Positions 49,472 through 59,169 of a stretch of 64,000 nucleotides of DNA are shown in pieces. Source of the stretch: Marmoricola sp. OAE513 (GTDB taxonomy: Bacteria > Actinomycetota > Actinomycetes > Propionibacteriales > Nocardioidaceae); the NCBI RefSeq assembly GCF_040546585.1, contig NZ_JBEPOC010000001.1:3410001-3474000 (forward strand), written 5' to 3'. The notes under the pieces are model-generated. The model was not told where the DNA came from. It searched no databases and saw only the letters and a program-made list of their open reading frames with translations. The translations under genes and the position numbers were made by a program. Position 1 is the stretch's first letter, and each line of letters starts with the position of its first letter.

Positions 49472-51765
49472 TCGGGCCTCAGGCCCGCCTGGTCGTGGAA
49501 CCACCGCGCGATCCGCGTGCGTGAGCGGAAGCCGAGCTTGCGCAGCGTGCTCTGCACATGGCCCTCGACGGTGCGCTCGGAGATGAAGAGGCGTTCGGCG
49601 ATGTCGCGGTTGGTCAGACCCTCGGCGACGAGCGCGGTCACCTCGGTCTCGCGTCGGCTCAGCGGCCCGCGGGCAGACCGGGGGCCGGGTGCGTGCTCGG
49701 CGTGCAGCGCGAGGTCGACCACGTCGACGAGCGGCATCGTCAGCCCCAGGGCGAGCCGGCCCTCGAAGGAAGCCCCGTCGGCAACCAGCTCCCGGGCCTG
49801 CTGCTCGGCCATCGCGTGCAGGTCGGAGAAGTACGGCGTCCGCTCGACCGGCATGTTCATCCGCTTCCAGATCGCGCCGGCGCCTCCGAGCAGCAGGACG
49901 GCCCGCTCGGCGTCCCCCCGGGTGGCGGCCGTCCAGGCGAGCGTCTCGAGCTGGACCGCCATCGCCAGGCGGTCGTCCAGACTGGCGGACTGCTCGAGCG
50001 CGCTGCGGCAGAGCCTCTCGGCGTCGTCCGCTCGGCCTCCGAGCAGGGCGGTGAGGCCGAGCCCCCACCGGGAGAATCCGCTCATGCAGGTCTCGCCGAG
50101 CCGCGTGCTGGTGTCCAGGCAGCGTTGGTGGGCTGCGGCGGCTGCGGTGAGGTCACCGGCGAAGATCAACGCGATCCCGGTCATGAACTGCGACTCCAGG
50201 ACGTCGGTCGTCGTGCCCGCGCGCTGGTAGAGCCGTTCGGACTCGGTCAGCAGGTCCGCGCTCCGGGCAATGTCCTTCTCCCACCCGGTGACCACCCCGT
50301 CGGCGAACAGCTGGTCGGCGCCGGCCACCGGGTCTGACGTCGTCGCCACCAGCTCGGCCAGCTCGTTGCTCCGGTCCCGCGCATAGCCGAGGTCCGTCTG
50401 CAGGGAACCGAACCAGGCGCACAGACGCAGCGCGCGGATCTTCTCCTCGGGAGCTCCCTCGGTGGCGGTGATCGCGCGGCCGAGCCAGCGGCGGCCCTCG
50501 GTCATCAGCCCACCGCACCACCACAGGTACTCAAGCTGAACGGCCAGGCGCAGGGCGACCACGGCCGTGGCCGGAGCTGCGAGCGCGTGCTCCAGCGCTG
50601 CACGCAGGTTGGGGTGCTCGGCACGCAACCGGTCCTGCCAGCGCAGCTGGTCAGGTCCGCACCACTGCAGGCCGACCGTGGCACCGAGCTCGGCGTACCA
50701 GGCGAGGTGGCGGTCGCGCCACGTCGAGGGGAACCCTGTCGTCGCGAGCTGCCGGGCGCCGTACAGGCGGATGGCCTCCAGCAGCCGGAACCGGGTCCCG
50801 GTCTCACCGACGCGTTGCACCACCGACAGGTCGACCAGCGTCGAGAGCAGCCCGAGCACGTCCGCGGACGTGATGCCCTCGCCGGCACACACCTGCTCCG
50901 CCGCCTCGAGCTCGAAGCCGCCGGTGAAGACAGAGAGTCGGTTCCACAGCTCCTGCTCGGAGGGCGAGCACAGGGCGTAGCTCCACCCGACCGAGGCGGC
51001 GAGCGAGGAGTGCCGGTCGGGGCGGTCGCGCTGGTCGGACTCGAGCACGTCGAGGTGCTCGGCGACCCGGACGAGCAGCGCGTCCGGCGTGAGGAGACGG
51101 ACGCGGGCGGCAGCGAGCTCGATCGCGAGCGGGACCCCGTCGAGGAGGGTCACCAGCTCCGCGATCGCGCCGACGTTCTCCGCAGTGACCTCGAACGAAG
51201 CCATGGCCTCGGTGGCGCGCTGGGCGAAGAGGGCGACCGCGGCGTACCGGTCGACCATGTCCAGCGACGTCTCGGCGCCCGGGATCGGGGTGGGCAGCGG
51301 CGCGACCGGGTAGACGGTCTCGTGGGTGATCCGCAACGGCAGCTGGGTGGTGGTCAGGACGGTCAGGTCCGGAGCCGCGCGCAGGACGTCGGCGACCAGC
51401 ACGGCGAGCGGTTCCACGAGGTGCTCGCAGTTGTCGAGGACGAGGAGCCCGGGATGGTCGACCAGGAAGTCGATGATGATCGACCGGTCGCGGTTGCCGG
51501 CCGGGATGTGCAGGTCCAGCGCTGCGGCCAGCGCCGCGTCCAGGAGCTCGGGGTCGGTGGTGTCGGCGAGCTCGGCGACCCAGACCCCCGCGGGGTAGTG
51601 GCCGCTCGAGTCGGCGGTGACCCGCTGGGCGATCCGGGTCTTGCCGGTGCCGCCGACTCCGGTGAGGGTGAGCGCTCGGCCGGGAGTCAGCAGTCGGAGG
51701 ACCTCGGCCACCTCGAGGTTCCTGCCGAGCAGTGCTCCCTGACCTGCCTGACCCGGATCCAGCAT
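49468..51765 (-). CDS. Large ATPase regulator with C-terminal LuxR HTH
   Basis: 765 aa. N-terminal NTPase of the NB-ARC/AfsR-like type with Walker A LTGVGGTGKTRIAQR (residues 34-48) and LLVLDNCEHLV. A central TPR-like helical region covers about 330-680, and a LuxR-type HTH forms the end (LSRRETEVTALVAEGLTNRD, then IAERLFISERTVEGHVQSTL). Such STAND regulators sense a ligand or protein and switch on target promoters. The target is unknown; the neighbours are the convergent lipoprotein gene and the divergent sigma-like gene. Confidence 0.85.
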   Translation of the reverse strand: MLDPGQAGQGALLGRNLEVAEVLRLLTPGRALTLTGVGGTGKTRIAQRVTADSSGHYPAGVWVAELADTTDPELLDAALAAALDLHIPAGNRDRSIIIDFLVDHPGLLVLDNCEHLVEPLAVLVADVLRAAPDLTVLTTTQLPLRITHETVYPVAPLPTPIPGAETSLDMVDRYAAVALFAQRATEAMASFEVTAENVGAIAELVTLLDGVPLAIELAAARVRLLTPDALLVRVAEHLDVLESDQRDRPDRHSSLAASVGWSYALCSPSEQELWNRLSVFTGGFELEAAEQVCAGEGITSADVLGLLSTLVDLSVVQRVGETGTRFRLLEAIRLYGARQLATTGFPSTWRDRHLAWYAELGATVGLQWCGPDQLRWQDRLRAEHPNLRAALEHALAAPATAVVALRLAVQLEYLWWCGGLMTEGRRWLGRAITATEGAPEEKIRALRLCAWFGSLQTDLGYARDRSNELAELVATTSDPVAGADQLFADGVVTGWEKDIARSADLLTESERLYQRAGTTTDVLESQFMTGIALIFAGDLTAAAAAHQRCLDTSTRLGETCMSGFSRWGLGLTALLGGRADDAERLCRSALEQSASLDDRLAMAVQLETLAWTAATRGDAERAVLLLGGAGAIWKRMNMPVERTPYFSDLHAMAEQQARELVADGASFEGRLALGLTMPLVDVVDLALHAEHAPGPRSARGPLSRRETEVTALVAEGLTNRDIAERLFISERTVEGHVQSTLRKLGFRSRTRIARWFHDQAGLRPD

Positions 51766-51923
51766 CGGGGGAGTCTAGGACCGTTCAGGATCTGCCGTCG
51801 GGTCACTACGTGGTGCCTGTGGACAGCGCGGACACGTACTCGAACAGGTGGTTCCACGCTTACCGCGAGCAGCACACCGGGCGCACGGTAGGGCTACAGA
51901 TCCCCACCAGGGAGGAGCAGCCG

Positions 51924-52493
51924 ATGGCCCGGATCGAGACCGACGAGCAGTGCATGGAGCGAGTACGCGCCGGGGATCTGCACGGCTTCGGCACGCTGTA
52001 CGACCGGCACCACCGTCCGGTCCACCTGCTCGCCAAGACCATCGCCGGCGACCACGTCGCGACGCCCCTGACCTACCAGGCCTTCGGCTGGTTGCTGGTG
52101 AAGCTGCTCGAGGGTGGCTGTCCCGGCAAGCCTGTCCGCTACTACCTGTACGCCGCGCTCCGCGACGGCTACCGCCAGCGCCTGGACCGAGCCGTCAGTA
52201 CGACGTGTGCCCTGCGGAACTGGAGCCCGACGCTTCACCACGCCGTCGCTGACCACCTGACCGGGGAACACCTGACGGTGTTCCCCTACGACCCGCCGCC
52301 GGCGCGTAACAGGGAGGTGATCGCGCCGGCGGCCGGGCCGACGTGTCGGTCGGCGGAGGTCATCTGGCAGCTCGCCACCTTCGCCGACCTGACCCGCGTC
52401 GTGCCGCCCGAGGACCTGTCGTGGCTGCGGAGCCTGGAGATCCAGGTGGTCGAGGAGGGCGGTCGGCTCCTGCCCGAGCGCCGCCGAGCCTGA
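51924..52493 (+). CDS. Sigma-70 region-2-like protein without region 4
   Basis: 189 aa from the ATG at 51924 with AGGGAGGAG upstream. Residues 10-65 (CMERVRAGDLHGFGTLYDRH, then AKTIAGDHVATPLTYQAFGW) resemble region 2 of ECF sigma factors. The rest has no region 4 HTH and contains a stretch of about 70 residues with no recognised fold. It may be a degenerate sigma factor or a regulator built from a sigma fragment. The 158-bp gap upstream is shared with the divergent LuxR gene. Confidence 0.5.
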   Translation: MARIETDEQCMERVRAGDLHGFGTLYDRHHRPVHLLAKTIAGDHVATPLTYQAFGWLLVKLLEGGCPGKPVRYYLYAALRDGYRQRLDRAVSTTCALRNWSPTLHHAVADHLTGEHLTVFPYDPPPARNREVIAPAAGPTCRSAEVIWQLATFADLTRVVPPEDLSWLRSLEIQVVEEGGRLLPERRRA

Positions 52494-52503
52494 CACTGCC
52501 AGG

Positions 52504-53694
52504 TCAGGGGAGCGGCACCTGCAGGAAGCGCGGCCGGTACAACCCGGGTTCGTTCAGCAGGCGCTGGAGGTCGGCGGTGTTGCGGCTGTACGACACGACG
52601 ATGCGGTCCTTCGACGGGAGCAGGTCCGGGTGCGCGAGCGGCATGTAGCGCAGCACGCCGTCCTTGGAGTCCGACGGGATCTTCGCCAGCGCGTCGCCGG
52701 GGGTGAACGGTCCGGTTGCCGACGGCGCGGACCAGATCACCAGGTCGGTACCGAGCATCTCGTCGCGCTTGCTGACGGCGTACCAGCGTCGTCCGCGGTG
52801 GAACACCGACAGGACCTCGGAGACGCCCTTGACGGCCGGGATCAGGACAGCGGCTCGGGTCGGGTCGCGCTGCCAGCGGCGGCCGTCCCAGTAGCGCCAG
52901 GTGCTCGGATCGGTCACGCGCCCGATCGGCGCCCGGGCGACCTGGAGGGACCAGCCAAAGGCGCTGTGATCGTTCGGCTGGGCGGTGCCGTAGATGTAGG
53001 CGACGTCGCCGACGGTCTCGACCGCAGCACCCCACATCGGGCGCTCGCTGTCGGGGTCGTCCGGGCCGAGATCGTTCACCAGCAACAGCTCGGGCGCTGC
53101 GCCCGGAGCGATCTCCAGCAACGCTATCGCCGGCCCGAGGATCTCGAAGTCGAAGGATCCGGTGCCGGTGGACCGGACGCGCTGCAGGCTGACCCCCACG
53201 AGGTCGTACCCGGGCTTCTCGACGACGCCGAGGTCCATCGGCCAGTAGCCGACGCCGTCGGACCGGTCGGGGATGACGGCGCCGTGGTCGGTCGGGGACA
53301 CCACCGTCGCGCACCCCGGTGAGAACATCAGCATCGAGTTGCGCACGATGCGCTGGCCGGGCTCGTCGGCCTGGCGCAGCGTGTCGCCGAAGACCCAGAG
53401 GCTGCGCCCGTCGTGCAAGGTGACCGAGGCGCCGACGTCCGCGCCGACGAACCCGGGCACAGACCGGTAGCGGGCGATCTGTGCGTTCAGCGCGCCCACG
53501 CTCTTCGGGGGCGCGAACGGCAGGCAGTCCAGGGACAGTGTCCTGGCTGGGGGAGAGGTGGTGCCTGCGCGGGAGCCGGAGCCCTCGATCGACGCGACGG
53601 CGACGACCACCGCGCACGCCAGGACCAGCACCCGAACCCTCCGAGTACGCCGGAACCAGCCCACCCTGCACCTCCGCGACCATTCTCCCCGCAC
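52504..53694 (-). CDS. Secreted or membrane-anchored DUF4185-like protein
   Basis: 396 aa with an N-terminal basic region and hydrophobic helix (VRVLVLACAVVVAVASIEG) acting as a signal or anchor. The mature part resembles DUF4185-type beta-propellers: SVTLHDGRSLWVFGDTLRQ, NSMLMFSPGCATVVSP, SVFHRGRRWYAVSKRDEM and IVVSYSRNTADLQRLLNEP. These look like glycosidase-fold proteins without known activity. It is convergent with the sigma-like gene 10 nt away. Confidence 0.7.
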   Translation of the reverse strand: MRGEWSRRCRVGWFRRTRRVRVLVLACAVVVAVASIEGSGSRAGTTSPPARTLSLDCLPFAPPKSVGALNAQIARYRSVPGFVGADVGASVTLHDGRSLWVFGDTLRQADEPGQRIVRNSMLMFSPGCATVVSPTDHGAVIPDRSDGVGYWPMDLGVVEKPGYDLVGVSLQRVRSTGTGSFDFEILGPAIALLEIAPGAAPELLLVNDLGPDDPDSERPMWGAAVETVGDVAYIYGTAQPNDHSAFGWSLQVARAPIGRVTDPSTWRYWDGRRWQRDPTRAAVLIPAVKGVSEVLSVFHRGRRWYAVSKRDEMLGTDLVIWSAPSATGPFTPGDALAKIPSDSKDGVLRYMPLAHPDLLPSKDRIVVSYSRNTADLQRLLNEPGLYRPRFLQVPLP

Positions 53695-53778
53695 CGATCG
53701 AAAAGGGCGAAACGCCCCGAAACAGAAGACGCTGGGGCCGTAACCAATCAGCCGTTCGGCGCGTTGAGGTAGTCAGAA

Positions 53779-54003
53779 GTGACTACCGGGGAGGGAAGAC
53801 TCGGGAGCCCTCCGTTGCGCACCAAGCAGTACGCCTTCATCCTCGTTCTCCAGATCGTCCTGCTCACTGCGACGATGGCGTTCGGCGCGGACATCGTCCG
53901 AGGTCTGTCCGCGGACCTGAAGGGCGTCCCGAGCACGGTCGACACCGGGCAGATCCCGGGCCACCAGGAGCCGCGCGGGTTGATCGACCACCTGTCGCGC
54001 TAG
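53779..54003 (+). CDS. Small single-helix membrane protein
   Basis: At most 74 aa; a GTG at 53779 or a TTG at 53814 could be the start. One clear transmembrane helix (AFILVLQIVLLTATMAFGAD) is followed by a short polar tail. No family recognised. It lies 3 nt from the convergent PPOX gene. Confidence 0.45.
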   Translation: MTTGEGRLGSPPLRTKQYAFILVLQIVLLTATMAFGADIVRGLSADLKGVPSTVDTGQIPGHQEPRGLIDHLSR

Positions 54004-54006
54004 GGC

Positions 54007-54408
54007 TCACGCCTGGCGGACGCGGATCCCCACGGCCGCCTCGGCGCCGCGCAGCCGGCTGAAGAACCCGCCCAGCGTCCCCATCACCCGGTACTTCCGG
54101 TTCACGATCTTGCGCACCCGCCGGCTCTCGCTGAACTCGAGCACCTCCGCGAGACCGGACACGAGGGGAGCGCCGTCCTTGATCCGCCCGCGTACGTCGC
54201 ACGGCTGCAGGGTCACCGCGGGGTTGTTGCGCACCCGCTTCACCTTCCACGCGCCGGTGTCGGAGAAGAAGTAAAGGTCGTCGCCGTCCGGAGCGATCCA
54301 GACCGGGGTCGAGACCGGGGCCCCGTCCTTGCGGTAGCTGGTGAACGAGACGTACGACGCCTTGCCGACCTCGGTCCAAGCCCGGTCGTTAGTTCCTTCG
54401 GTTCCCAT
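54007..54408 (-). CDS. PPOX-class flavin/F420-dependent oxidoreductase
   Basis: 133 aa from the ATG at 54408 (GGGAG 7 nt upstream); a longer open frame upstream looks non-coding. The split-barrel flavin fold is shown by YVSFTSYRKDGAPVSTPVWI, DDLYFFSDTGAWKVKRVRNN and VTLQPCDVRGRIKDG. Many actinobacterial members bind F420 or heme; the cofactor here is not certain. Confidence 0.82.
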   Translation of the reverse strand: MGTEGTNDRAWTEVGKASYVSFTSYRKDGAPVSTPVWIAPDGDDLYFFSDTGAWKVKRVRNNPAVTLQPCDVRGRIKDGAPLVSGLAEVLEFSESRRVRKIVNRKYRVMGTLGGFFSRLRGAEAAVGIRVRQA

Positions 54409-54772
54409 CGTGTGCTCCCGTTCGATCTGGTGGGCTGCGCGTCGGTGCCGCTGAGCTCGAGGATCCAGCATCGCAATACTGAAAATCCACCCGGACTCGG
54501 CCGACGCGAAGGCGGTGGAACGCTTTGTCCTCACCATCGGCGACACGTTCAGCTCGAAGGTGCTCGACCCCGCATGCAGGCTCCATTTCGACCGGGATGA
54601 CGCAGCGGGCTGAGGAGTTGTGCCACTTCTCGAGGCGTGGCAACTCCAGCGTCCAGAGCTAAGCCGCGACGCTGCAGAGGTTGCCCAAAGTGCGTCCTGT
54701 GTCGGCTGGTTCTGGTTCGCTGTTGCCCAGACCGGTCGAGCGGCCGGTGTGGACGAAGGGGCGGAACGCGGG
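54409..54772. other. Gap with a possible gene remnant
   Basis: In this 364-bp stretch one plus-strand frame (about 54460-54612) reads SIAILKIHPDSADAKAVERF, then VLTIGDTFSSKVLDPACRLH, and stops at 54612. It has no start codon after the preceding stop. The composition is protein-like, so it may be the leftover end of a gene, but I cannot name a family. The rest (54613-54772) shows nothing. Confidence 0.35.
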
Positions 54773-55367
54773 ATGAACGACATTCGCTTGCAGCCGGCGC
54801 ACCGGCGCAAGCTGCGCCGCATGCGCGCTCTCGTCGACGCGGCGAACTCAGATCCGGCGGTCGACGGGGATGCTCTGGCCGCAGCGGCGAGCTACCTCGC
54901 CACCCACGCGACGTGCGAGCAGTTCCTGCTCGCACGTGACAGCGGTCAGGACCCGTCGGTGCGACCTCGCTGCGGGCAGGGCTTCGGAAAGCGGCCCAAG
55001 CCCCTTGCTACGCCCAAGATGCGCACGTGCTCGGTCTGCAAGAAGAGGAAGTCAGTGATCTCGTTCGACGAGAAGGCTGGCACGTGCATCAAATGCAAAT
55101 ACAAGAAGCGTGGCAAGCAGTCAGACGGTTCGGGTGGCCGGAGCGGCGGCAAGGCAGTCCCCATGCGCTCCCGGAAGTGTCCGGTCTGCCTGCAGAACGT
55201 GACGACGACGCTGGTTGCGGGGGAGTGGACGGTCGACGAGCACACGAAGGTCCGCCGCTGGAGAAGTGATCGAGTGCGGCGAGTCCGGGAAGGTCCTGTT
55301 TCAGCAGAAGCGCGACGCCATGGACTACCGTGCGCCGGGCAGCTTCGAGGGTGGGAAGAGGCGCTAG
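54773..55367 (+). pseudogene. Zinc-ribbon-containing hypothetical gene with an apparent +1 frameshift
   Basis: From the ATG at 54773 the frame encodes MNDIRLQPAHRRKLRRMRAL, a CxxC...CxxC zinc site (TCSVCKKRK, TCIKCKYKK) and a second pair (KCPVC). At about 55245-55270 it turns into Arg-rich, unlikely sequence that would run on to 55471. The frame shifted by one base instead gives a natural ending (VIECGESGKVLFQQKRDAMD, then GSFEGGKRR) stopping at 55367 right before a terminator. The span of 595 nt is one base more than a multiple of three. Real mutation or sequencing error cannot be told apart here. Confidence 0.55.
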
Positions 55368-55395
55368 CAGCGCACGCAGGTCCACGGCACGCAGA

Positions 55396-55425
55396 CGGGC
55401 CGCCGATCCGAAGATCGACGGCCCG
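55396..55425. terminator. Terminator hairpin at the 3' end of glnA
   Basis: CGGGCCGCCGATC (55396-55408) pairs with 55413-55425 around a CGAA loop, with one G-T wobble. It lies between the convergent zinc-site gene and glnA and can serve both. Confidence 0.75.
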
Positions 55426-55458
55426 CCAGGGTTTCGACAAGCTCAACCAGCTGTTGGC

Positions 55459-56889
55459 TCAGATGTCGTAGTACAGCTCGAACTCGTGCGGGTGCGGCCG
55501 CAGCTGCACCGGCGCGATCTCGTTCTCGCGCTTGAAGTCGACCCAGGTCTCGATCAGGTCGGGGGTGAAGACGTTGCCGACCGTCAGGTACTCGTGGTCG
55601 GCCTCGAGGGCGTCCAGCACGGCACCGAGCGACGTCGGGACCTGGTCGATCTCGGCCATCTCCGCCGGCGGGAGCTCGTAGATGTCCTTGTCGATCGGCG
55701 CGGCCGGCTCGATCTTGTTCTTGATGCCGTCGAGACCGGCGAGCATCAGGGCAGAGAACGCGAGGTACGGGTTCGCCGACGGGTCGGGGAACCGGGTCTC
55801 GATGCGCTTGGCCTTCGGGTTCGAGCCGGTGATCGGGATGCGCACCGACGCCGACCGGTTCCGCGAGGAGTACACCAGCGAGATCGGGGCCTCGAAGCCC
55901 GGCACCAGGCGGTGGTAGGAGTTCACGGTCGGGTTGGTGAACGCCAGCAGCGACGGGGCGTGCTTCAGGATGCCGCCGATGTAGTGGCGCGCCATCTCCG
56001 AGAGGCCGCCGTACCCGGTCTCGTCGTAGAACAGCGGCTCGCCGCCGTTCCACAGCGACTGGTGCACGTGCATGCCCGAGCCGTTGTCACCGAAGATCGG
56101 CTTCGGCATGAAGGTGACCGACTTGCCCTGCTGCCAGGCGGTGTTCTTGATGATGTACTTGAACTTCATCACGTCGTCCGCGGCCTTGAGCAGCGTGTCG
56201 AAGCGGTAGTTGATCTCCGCCTGGCCGGCGGTGCCGACCTCGTGGTGGGCGCGCTCGACCTGCAGGCCCACGGCCTCCAGGTTCTTGACCATGTCGGCGC
56301 GCAGGTCGCTGTAGTGGTCGTACGGCTCGACGGGGAAGTAGCCACCCTTGAGGCGGGTCTTGTAGCCCAAGTTGGGGGAGCTGTCGCCGCCCTCAGACCC
56401 GCTGTTCCACCAGCCCTCGACGGAGTCGATGTGGTAGTACCCCTCGTTGACGCCGGTCGAGTAACGGACGTTGTCGAAGATGTAGAACTCGGCCTCGGGG
56501 GCGAAGAACGCGGTGTCCGCGATGCCGGTGCTGGCCAGGTACGCCAGCGCCTTCTTGGCGATGTTGCGCGGGTCGCGGGAGTAGGCCTCACCGGTGATCG
56601 GGTCGTGGATGAAGAAGTTCACGTTCAGCGTCTTCGACTTCCGGAACGGGTCGATGTACGCCGTCGTCGGGTCCGGGTAGAGCTGCATGTCGGACTCGTT
56701 GATCGCCTGGAATCCACGGATGGAGGAGCCGTCGAAGCCAAGGCCGTCGTCGAAGACGGACTGGTCGAAGGACGAGACCGGCACGGTGAAGTGCTGCATG
56801 ATTCCGGGCAGGTCGCAGAAGCGGACGTCGACCATCTCGACGCCTTCGTCCTTGATGTACTTCAGAAGCTCTTCGCTGTTCTGGAACAT
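55459..56889 (-). CDS. glnA: Glutamine synthetase type I
   Basis: 476 aa from the ATG at 56889 with AAGGAGG upstream. Motifs: [33 protein letters not shown], the ATP/glutamate-binding [24 protein letters not shown], and [10 protein letters not shown]. The likely adenylylation tyrosine is Tyr404 in [10 protein letters not shown], so activity is probably controlled by GlnE. It forms glutamine from glutamate and ammonia. The long form with a WWNSGSEGG insert is typical of actinobacterial GlnA1. Confidence 0.96.
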   Translation of the reverse strand: MFQNSEELLKYIKDEGVEMVDVRFCDLPGIMQHFTVPVSSFDQSVFDDGLGFDGSSIRGFQAINESDMQLYPDPTTAYIDPFRKSKTLNVNFFIHDPITGEAYSRDPRNIAKKALAYLASTGIADTAFFAPEAEFYIFDNVRYSTGVNEGYYHIDSVEGWWNSGSEGGDSSPNLGYKTRLKGGYFPVEPYDHYSDLRADMVKNLEAVGLQVERAHHEVGTAGQAEINYRFDTLLKAADDVMKFKYIIKNTAWQQGKSVTFMPKPIFGDNGSGMHVHQSLWNGGEPLFYDETGYGGLSEMARHYIGGILKHAPSLLAFTNPTVNSYHRLVPGFEAPISLVYSSRNRSASVRIPITGSNPKAKRIETRFPDPSANPYLAFSALMLAGLDGIKNKIEPAAPIDKDIYELPPAEMAEIDQVPTSLGAVLDALEADHEYLTVGNVFTPDLIETWVDFKRENEIAPVQLRPHPHEFELYYDI

Positions 56890-57082
56890 TCGTCCTCCTT
56901 GGTCACCGGCCGGTGACCGAGTCAAAAGGGTGAGGTGTGCGACGCGACGGTGAGTCACAGCGCGTGAAACGCATCGAAAACCTACGGTTCACTCGTGAAA
57001 GGACCGTATCGGGTTTGTTTCAGGCGTGTTACAGGTACCACCTGTCGAACGCGCGCGCACCGGGTCGCTAGGGTCGGCAGCG

Positions 57083-57481
57083 ATGACTGAGCAGACCACC
57101 CCGTCGGGCCGCCCCCTGATCCCGGACACCGCGTCCTGGCTCCAGCGCGTCGGCGCGCTCGCGATCGACTGGGCGGCCTCGTACCTCGCGGTGGTGTTCA
57201 TCCTCGGCGGGACCGACAACAAGCAGTTCAGCTGGGTCGTCCTGGCCGCGTTCTGGTTGCAGTCCAGCGTCGGGGTGGCTCTGGTCGGGGGATCTTTCGG
57301 ACAGATGATCCTGCGGCTGCGCGTCCACGAGATCAACGGACGCCCGCTCACCCTGCTCAAGGCGCTGCAGCGCCAGCTGCTGATCTGCCTGGTCGTCCCG
57401 CCGCTGGTGTTCCGCTCCGACGGCCGCGGCCTGCACGATCTGCTGACAAACTCCGCGGTCTTCCCCCGCCGCCTAGGCTGA
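57083..57481 (+). CDS. RDD-family membrane protein
   Basis: 132 aa from the ATG at 57083. The RDD motif region reads LQRVGALAIDWAASYLAVVF, with Arg22 and Asp29, then a second helix and SFGQMILRLRVHEINGRPLT. A C-terminal GRGLHDLLTNSAVF closes the domain. These small proteins sit next to glnA in many actinobacteria; function unknown. It is divergent from glnA (193-bp gap). Confidence 0.87.
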   Translation: MTEQTTPSGRPLIPDTASWLQRVGALAIDWAASYLAVVFILGGTDNKQFSWVVLAAFWLQSSVGVALVGGSFGQMILRLRVHEINGRPLTLLKALQRQLLICLVVPPLVFRSDGRGLHDLLTNSAVFPRRLG

Positions 57482-57529
57482 AGCCACCACGTCAGCACCA
57501 TTGCCCTGACATTCCGACTCGGAGGATCC

Positions 57530-58270
57530 ATGACCCGCACCCGCACCCGTCTCGTCGCCGCCGCTGCCAGCGGCGTCCTCCTGCTCGCGCCGCTCGCTGG
57601 CTGCGGGGGAGACGACAAGAAGAAGGACGCCACCAGCTCCTCGGCCAGCGACAAGGGCGGGAACGACGCCGCGTCGGCCGGTGCGGACGACGCCGACCAG
57701 TTCACCGCCGACCTGGTCGCCGCGATGAACAAGCAGAAGTCGGTGCACATGACCATCGAGGGCGGTCTCACCGCCGAGGCTGACATGAAGCTCGGTGCCG
57801 ACCCGGTCATCAAGCTCAACGCCTCGATGGGTGCCGGCAAGCTCGAGATGATCCTGGCCGACAACGCGATGTACATGCTGCAGGCGCCGGGCACCAAGTA
57901 CCGCAAGATCGGCAAGGACGACCCGACGTTCGGCAGCCTGCTCGGCACCTTCAACGGCCTGTCCCCGAGCCAGGCGGTCACGGGCATCAAGGGTGGCATC
58001 ACCAAGTTCAAGAAGGTGGGGGAGAAGACCGTCGACGGCCAGAAGGTGACCCAGTACGACGTCACTGCCGACACCAGCAAGGTCGACGGCGCGTTCACCG
58101 CGCTCGCGGGTGCGTCCGGCCCGGTGGAGATGAAGTTCTTCGTCGGCGAGGGCGACCTGCTCCAGCAGATCCAGCTGGACCTGAGCGGTCAGAAGCTGGC
58201 GCTGAAGTTCAGCGACTGGAACAAGCCGGTCGACATCAAGATCCCGACGGGGGATCAGCTGCTCAACTAG
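57530..58270 (+). CDS. LprG/LppX-like lipoprotein
   Basis: 246 aa. Lipobox PLAGC (Cys25) after a basic start MTRTRTRLVAAAASG. A Lys/Ser/Asp-rich linker is followed by the LppX/LprAFG fold: VAAMNKQKSVHMTIEGGLTA, LEMILADNAMYMLQAPGTKY and VTQYDVTADTSKVDGAFTAL. In mycobacteria these carry lipids across the cell envelope; the ligand here is unknown. Confidence 0.8.
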   Translation: MTRTRTRLVAAAASGVLLLAPLAGCGGDDKKKDATSSSASDKGGNDAASAGADDADQFTADLVAAMNKQKSVHMTIEGGLTAEADMKLGADPVIKLNASMGAGKLEMILADNAMYMLQAPGTKYRKIGKDDPTFGSLLGTFNGLSPSQAVTGIKGGITKFKKVGEKTVDGQKVTQYDVTADTSKVDGAFTALAGASGPVEMKFFVGEGDLLQQIQLDLSGQKLALKFSDWNKPVDIKIPTGDQLLN

Positions 58271-58274
58271 CACC

Positions 58275-58416
58275 CCCGGCCGTCGAGCGCACCCCGGTCG
58301 TCGAGCGCTCCCCGGTCGTCGAGCTTGTCGAGACGCGGTGGCGTCCGCGGGTACCTCACGGCATCTCGGCAGGCTCGATGACCGGCAGGCCCGATGATCG
58401 GCAGGCTGGGTGACCG
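58275..58416. repeat. GTCGTCGAG repeats plus a 16-bp tandem repeat
   Basis: Three GTCGTCGAG-type units (58275-58336), the last extended to CTTGTCGAGACG, are followed by three copies of a 16-bp unit GGCAGGCTCGATGACC starting at 58368, 58384 and 58400. They fill the gap between two convergent genes. No gene is seen. Confidence 0.82.
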
Positions 58417-58422
58417 AAGAGG

Positions 58423-59124
58423 TCACCGTCCGCGCATGTTCGAGCGGGCGCCCTTCATGGACGTCGGCACGGGGCCCTTGGGCAGGGGGATGTTGGAGCG
58501 GTTCGCGTCCAACGCCTTGATCCGCATCAGCACGTCGGTCATCTGCGCCGGCTTGAGGTTGCGACCCAGCTTCGTGACGTAGCGGACGATCTTCTTCAGC
58601 GGGATCTCGCCCTCGGCGTTGCCGACGTACACCTCGTGGATCGGGACGCCGTCGGCGACCCGCTCGTGCTTGCGGCGCTCGGCCGACATCAGCGGCTTGA
58701 GCCGGTTCGGGTTGCCCTCGGCGACCAGCACGATCCCCGGAGGTCCGACGAGGCGGTGGATCACGTCCTGCTGCTTGGTGAAGCCGATGCCCGGGTCGGT
58801 CTTCCAACCGCGACGCAGCATGCCCAGCGCGGCCGCGGCCGCGCCCGGCTGACCGTCGATCGAGGCGAGGGCGGCGGACTGGGCACGGCGGCCGAAGACG
58901 ATGAGGACGGCCAGGGTGCCGAGCAGGACGCCGAAGATGATCGGGAAGACGAGGGTGTCGGGGAAGACCAGGTAGAGCAGGCCGAACCCGATGGCGCCGG
59001 CTACCAGGAAGACGCCGAGCAGGATCAGCCCGATCCGCGGGTCGGACTTCTTCGTGATCTGGTAGCTCTGCCGGATCTGGGAGATCCGGGAGGGCTTGTT
59101 CGGGTCCTTGGGCTTCTTCGCCAT
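58423..59124 (-). CDS. DUF4191 membrane protein
   Basis: 233 aa beginning MAKKPKDPNKPSRISQIRQS. Two membrane helices (residues 31-75), then a conserved soluble part (GFTKQQDVIHRLVGPPGIVL, GVPIHEVYVGNAEGEIPLKK). Matches the DUF4191 family, which often sits beside lipoate genes in actinobacteria. Function unknown. It lies downstream of lipA on the same strand. Confidence 0.85.
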   Translation of the reverse strand: MAKKPKDPNKPSRISQIRQSYQITKKSDPRIGLILLGVFLVAGAIGFGLLYLVFPDTLVFPIIFGVLLGTLAVLIVFGRRAQSAALASIDGQPGAAAAALGMLRRGWKTDPGIGFTKQQDVIHRLVGPPGIVLVAEGNPNRLKPLMSAERRKHERVADGVPIHEVYVGNAEGEIPLKKIVRYVTKLGRNLKPAQMTDVLMRIKALDANRSNIPLPKGPVPTSMKGARSNMRGR

Positions 59125-59169
59125 GCCTGTGCCTGTGCCTTCAGATGGTGTTCGGGTGAGCGGGGGAAA

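Noticed and set aside
54460-54612. Small gene in the gap before the zinc-site gene
   Set aside because: Protein-like frame but no start codon and no recognised family; kept only as a possible remnant in the gap entry.
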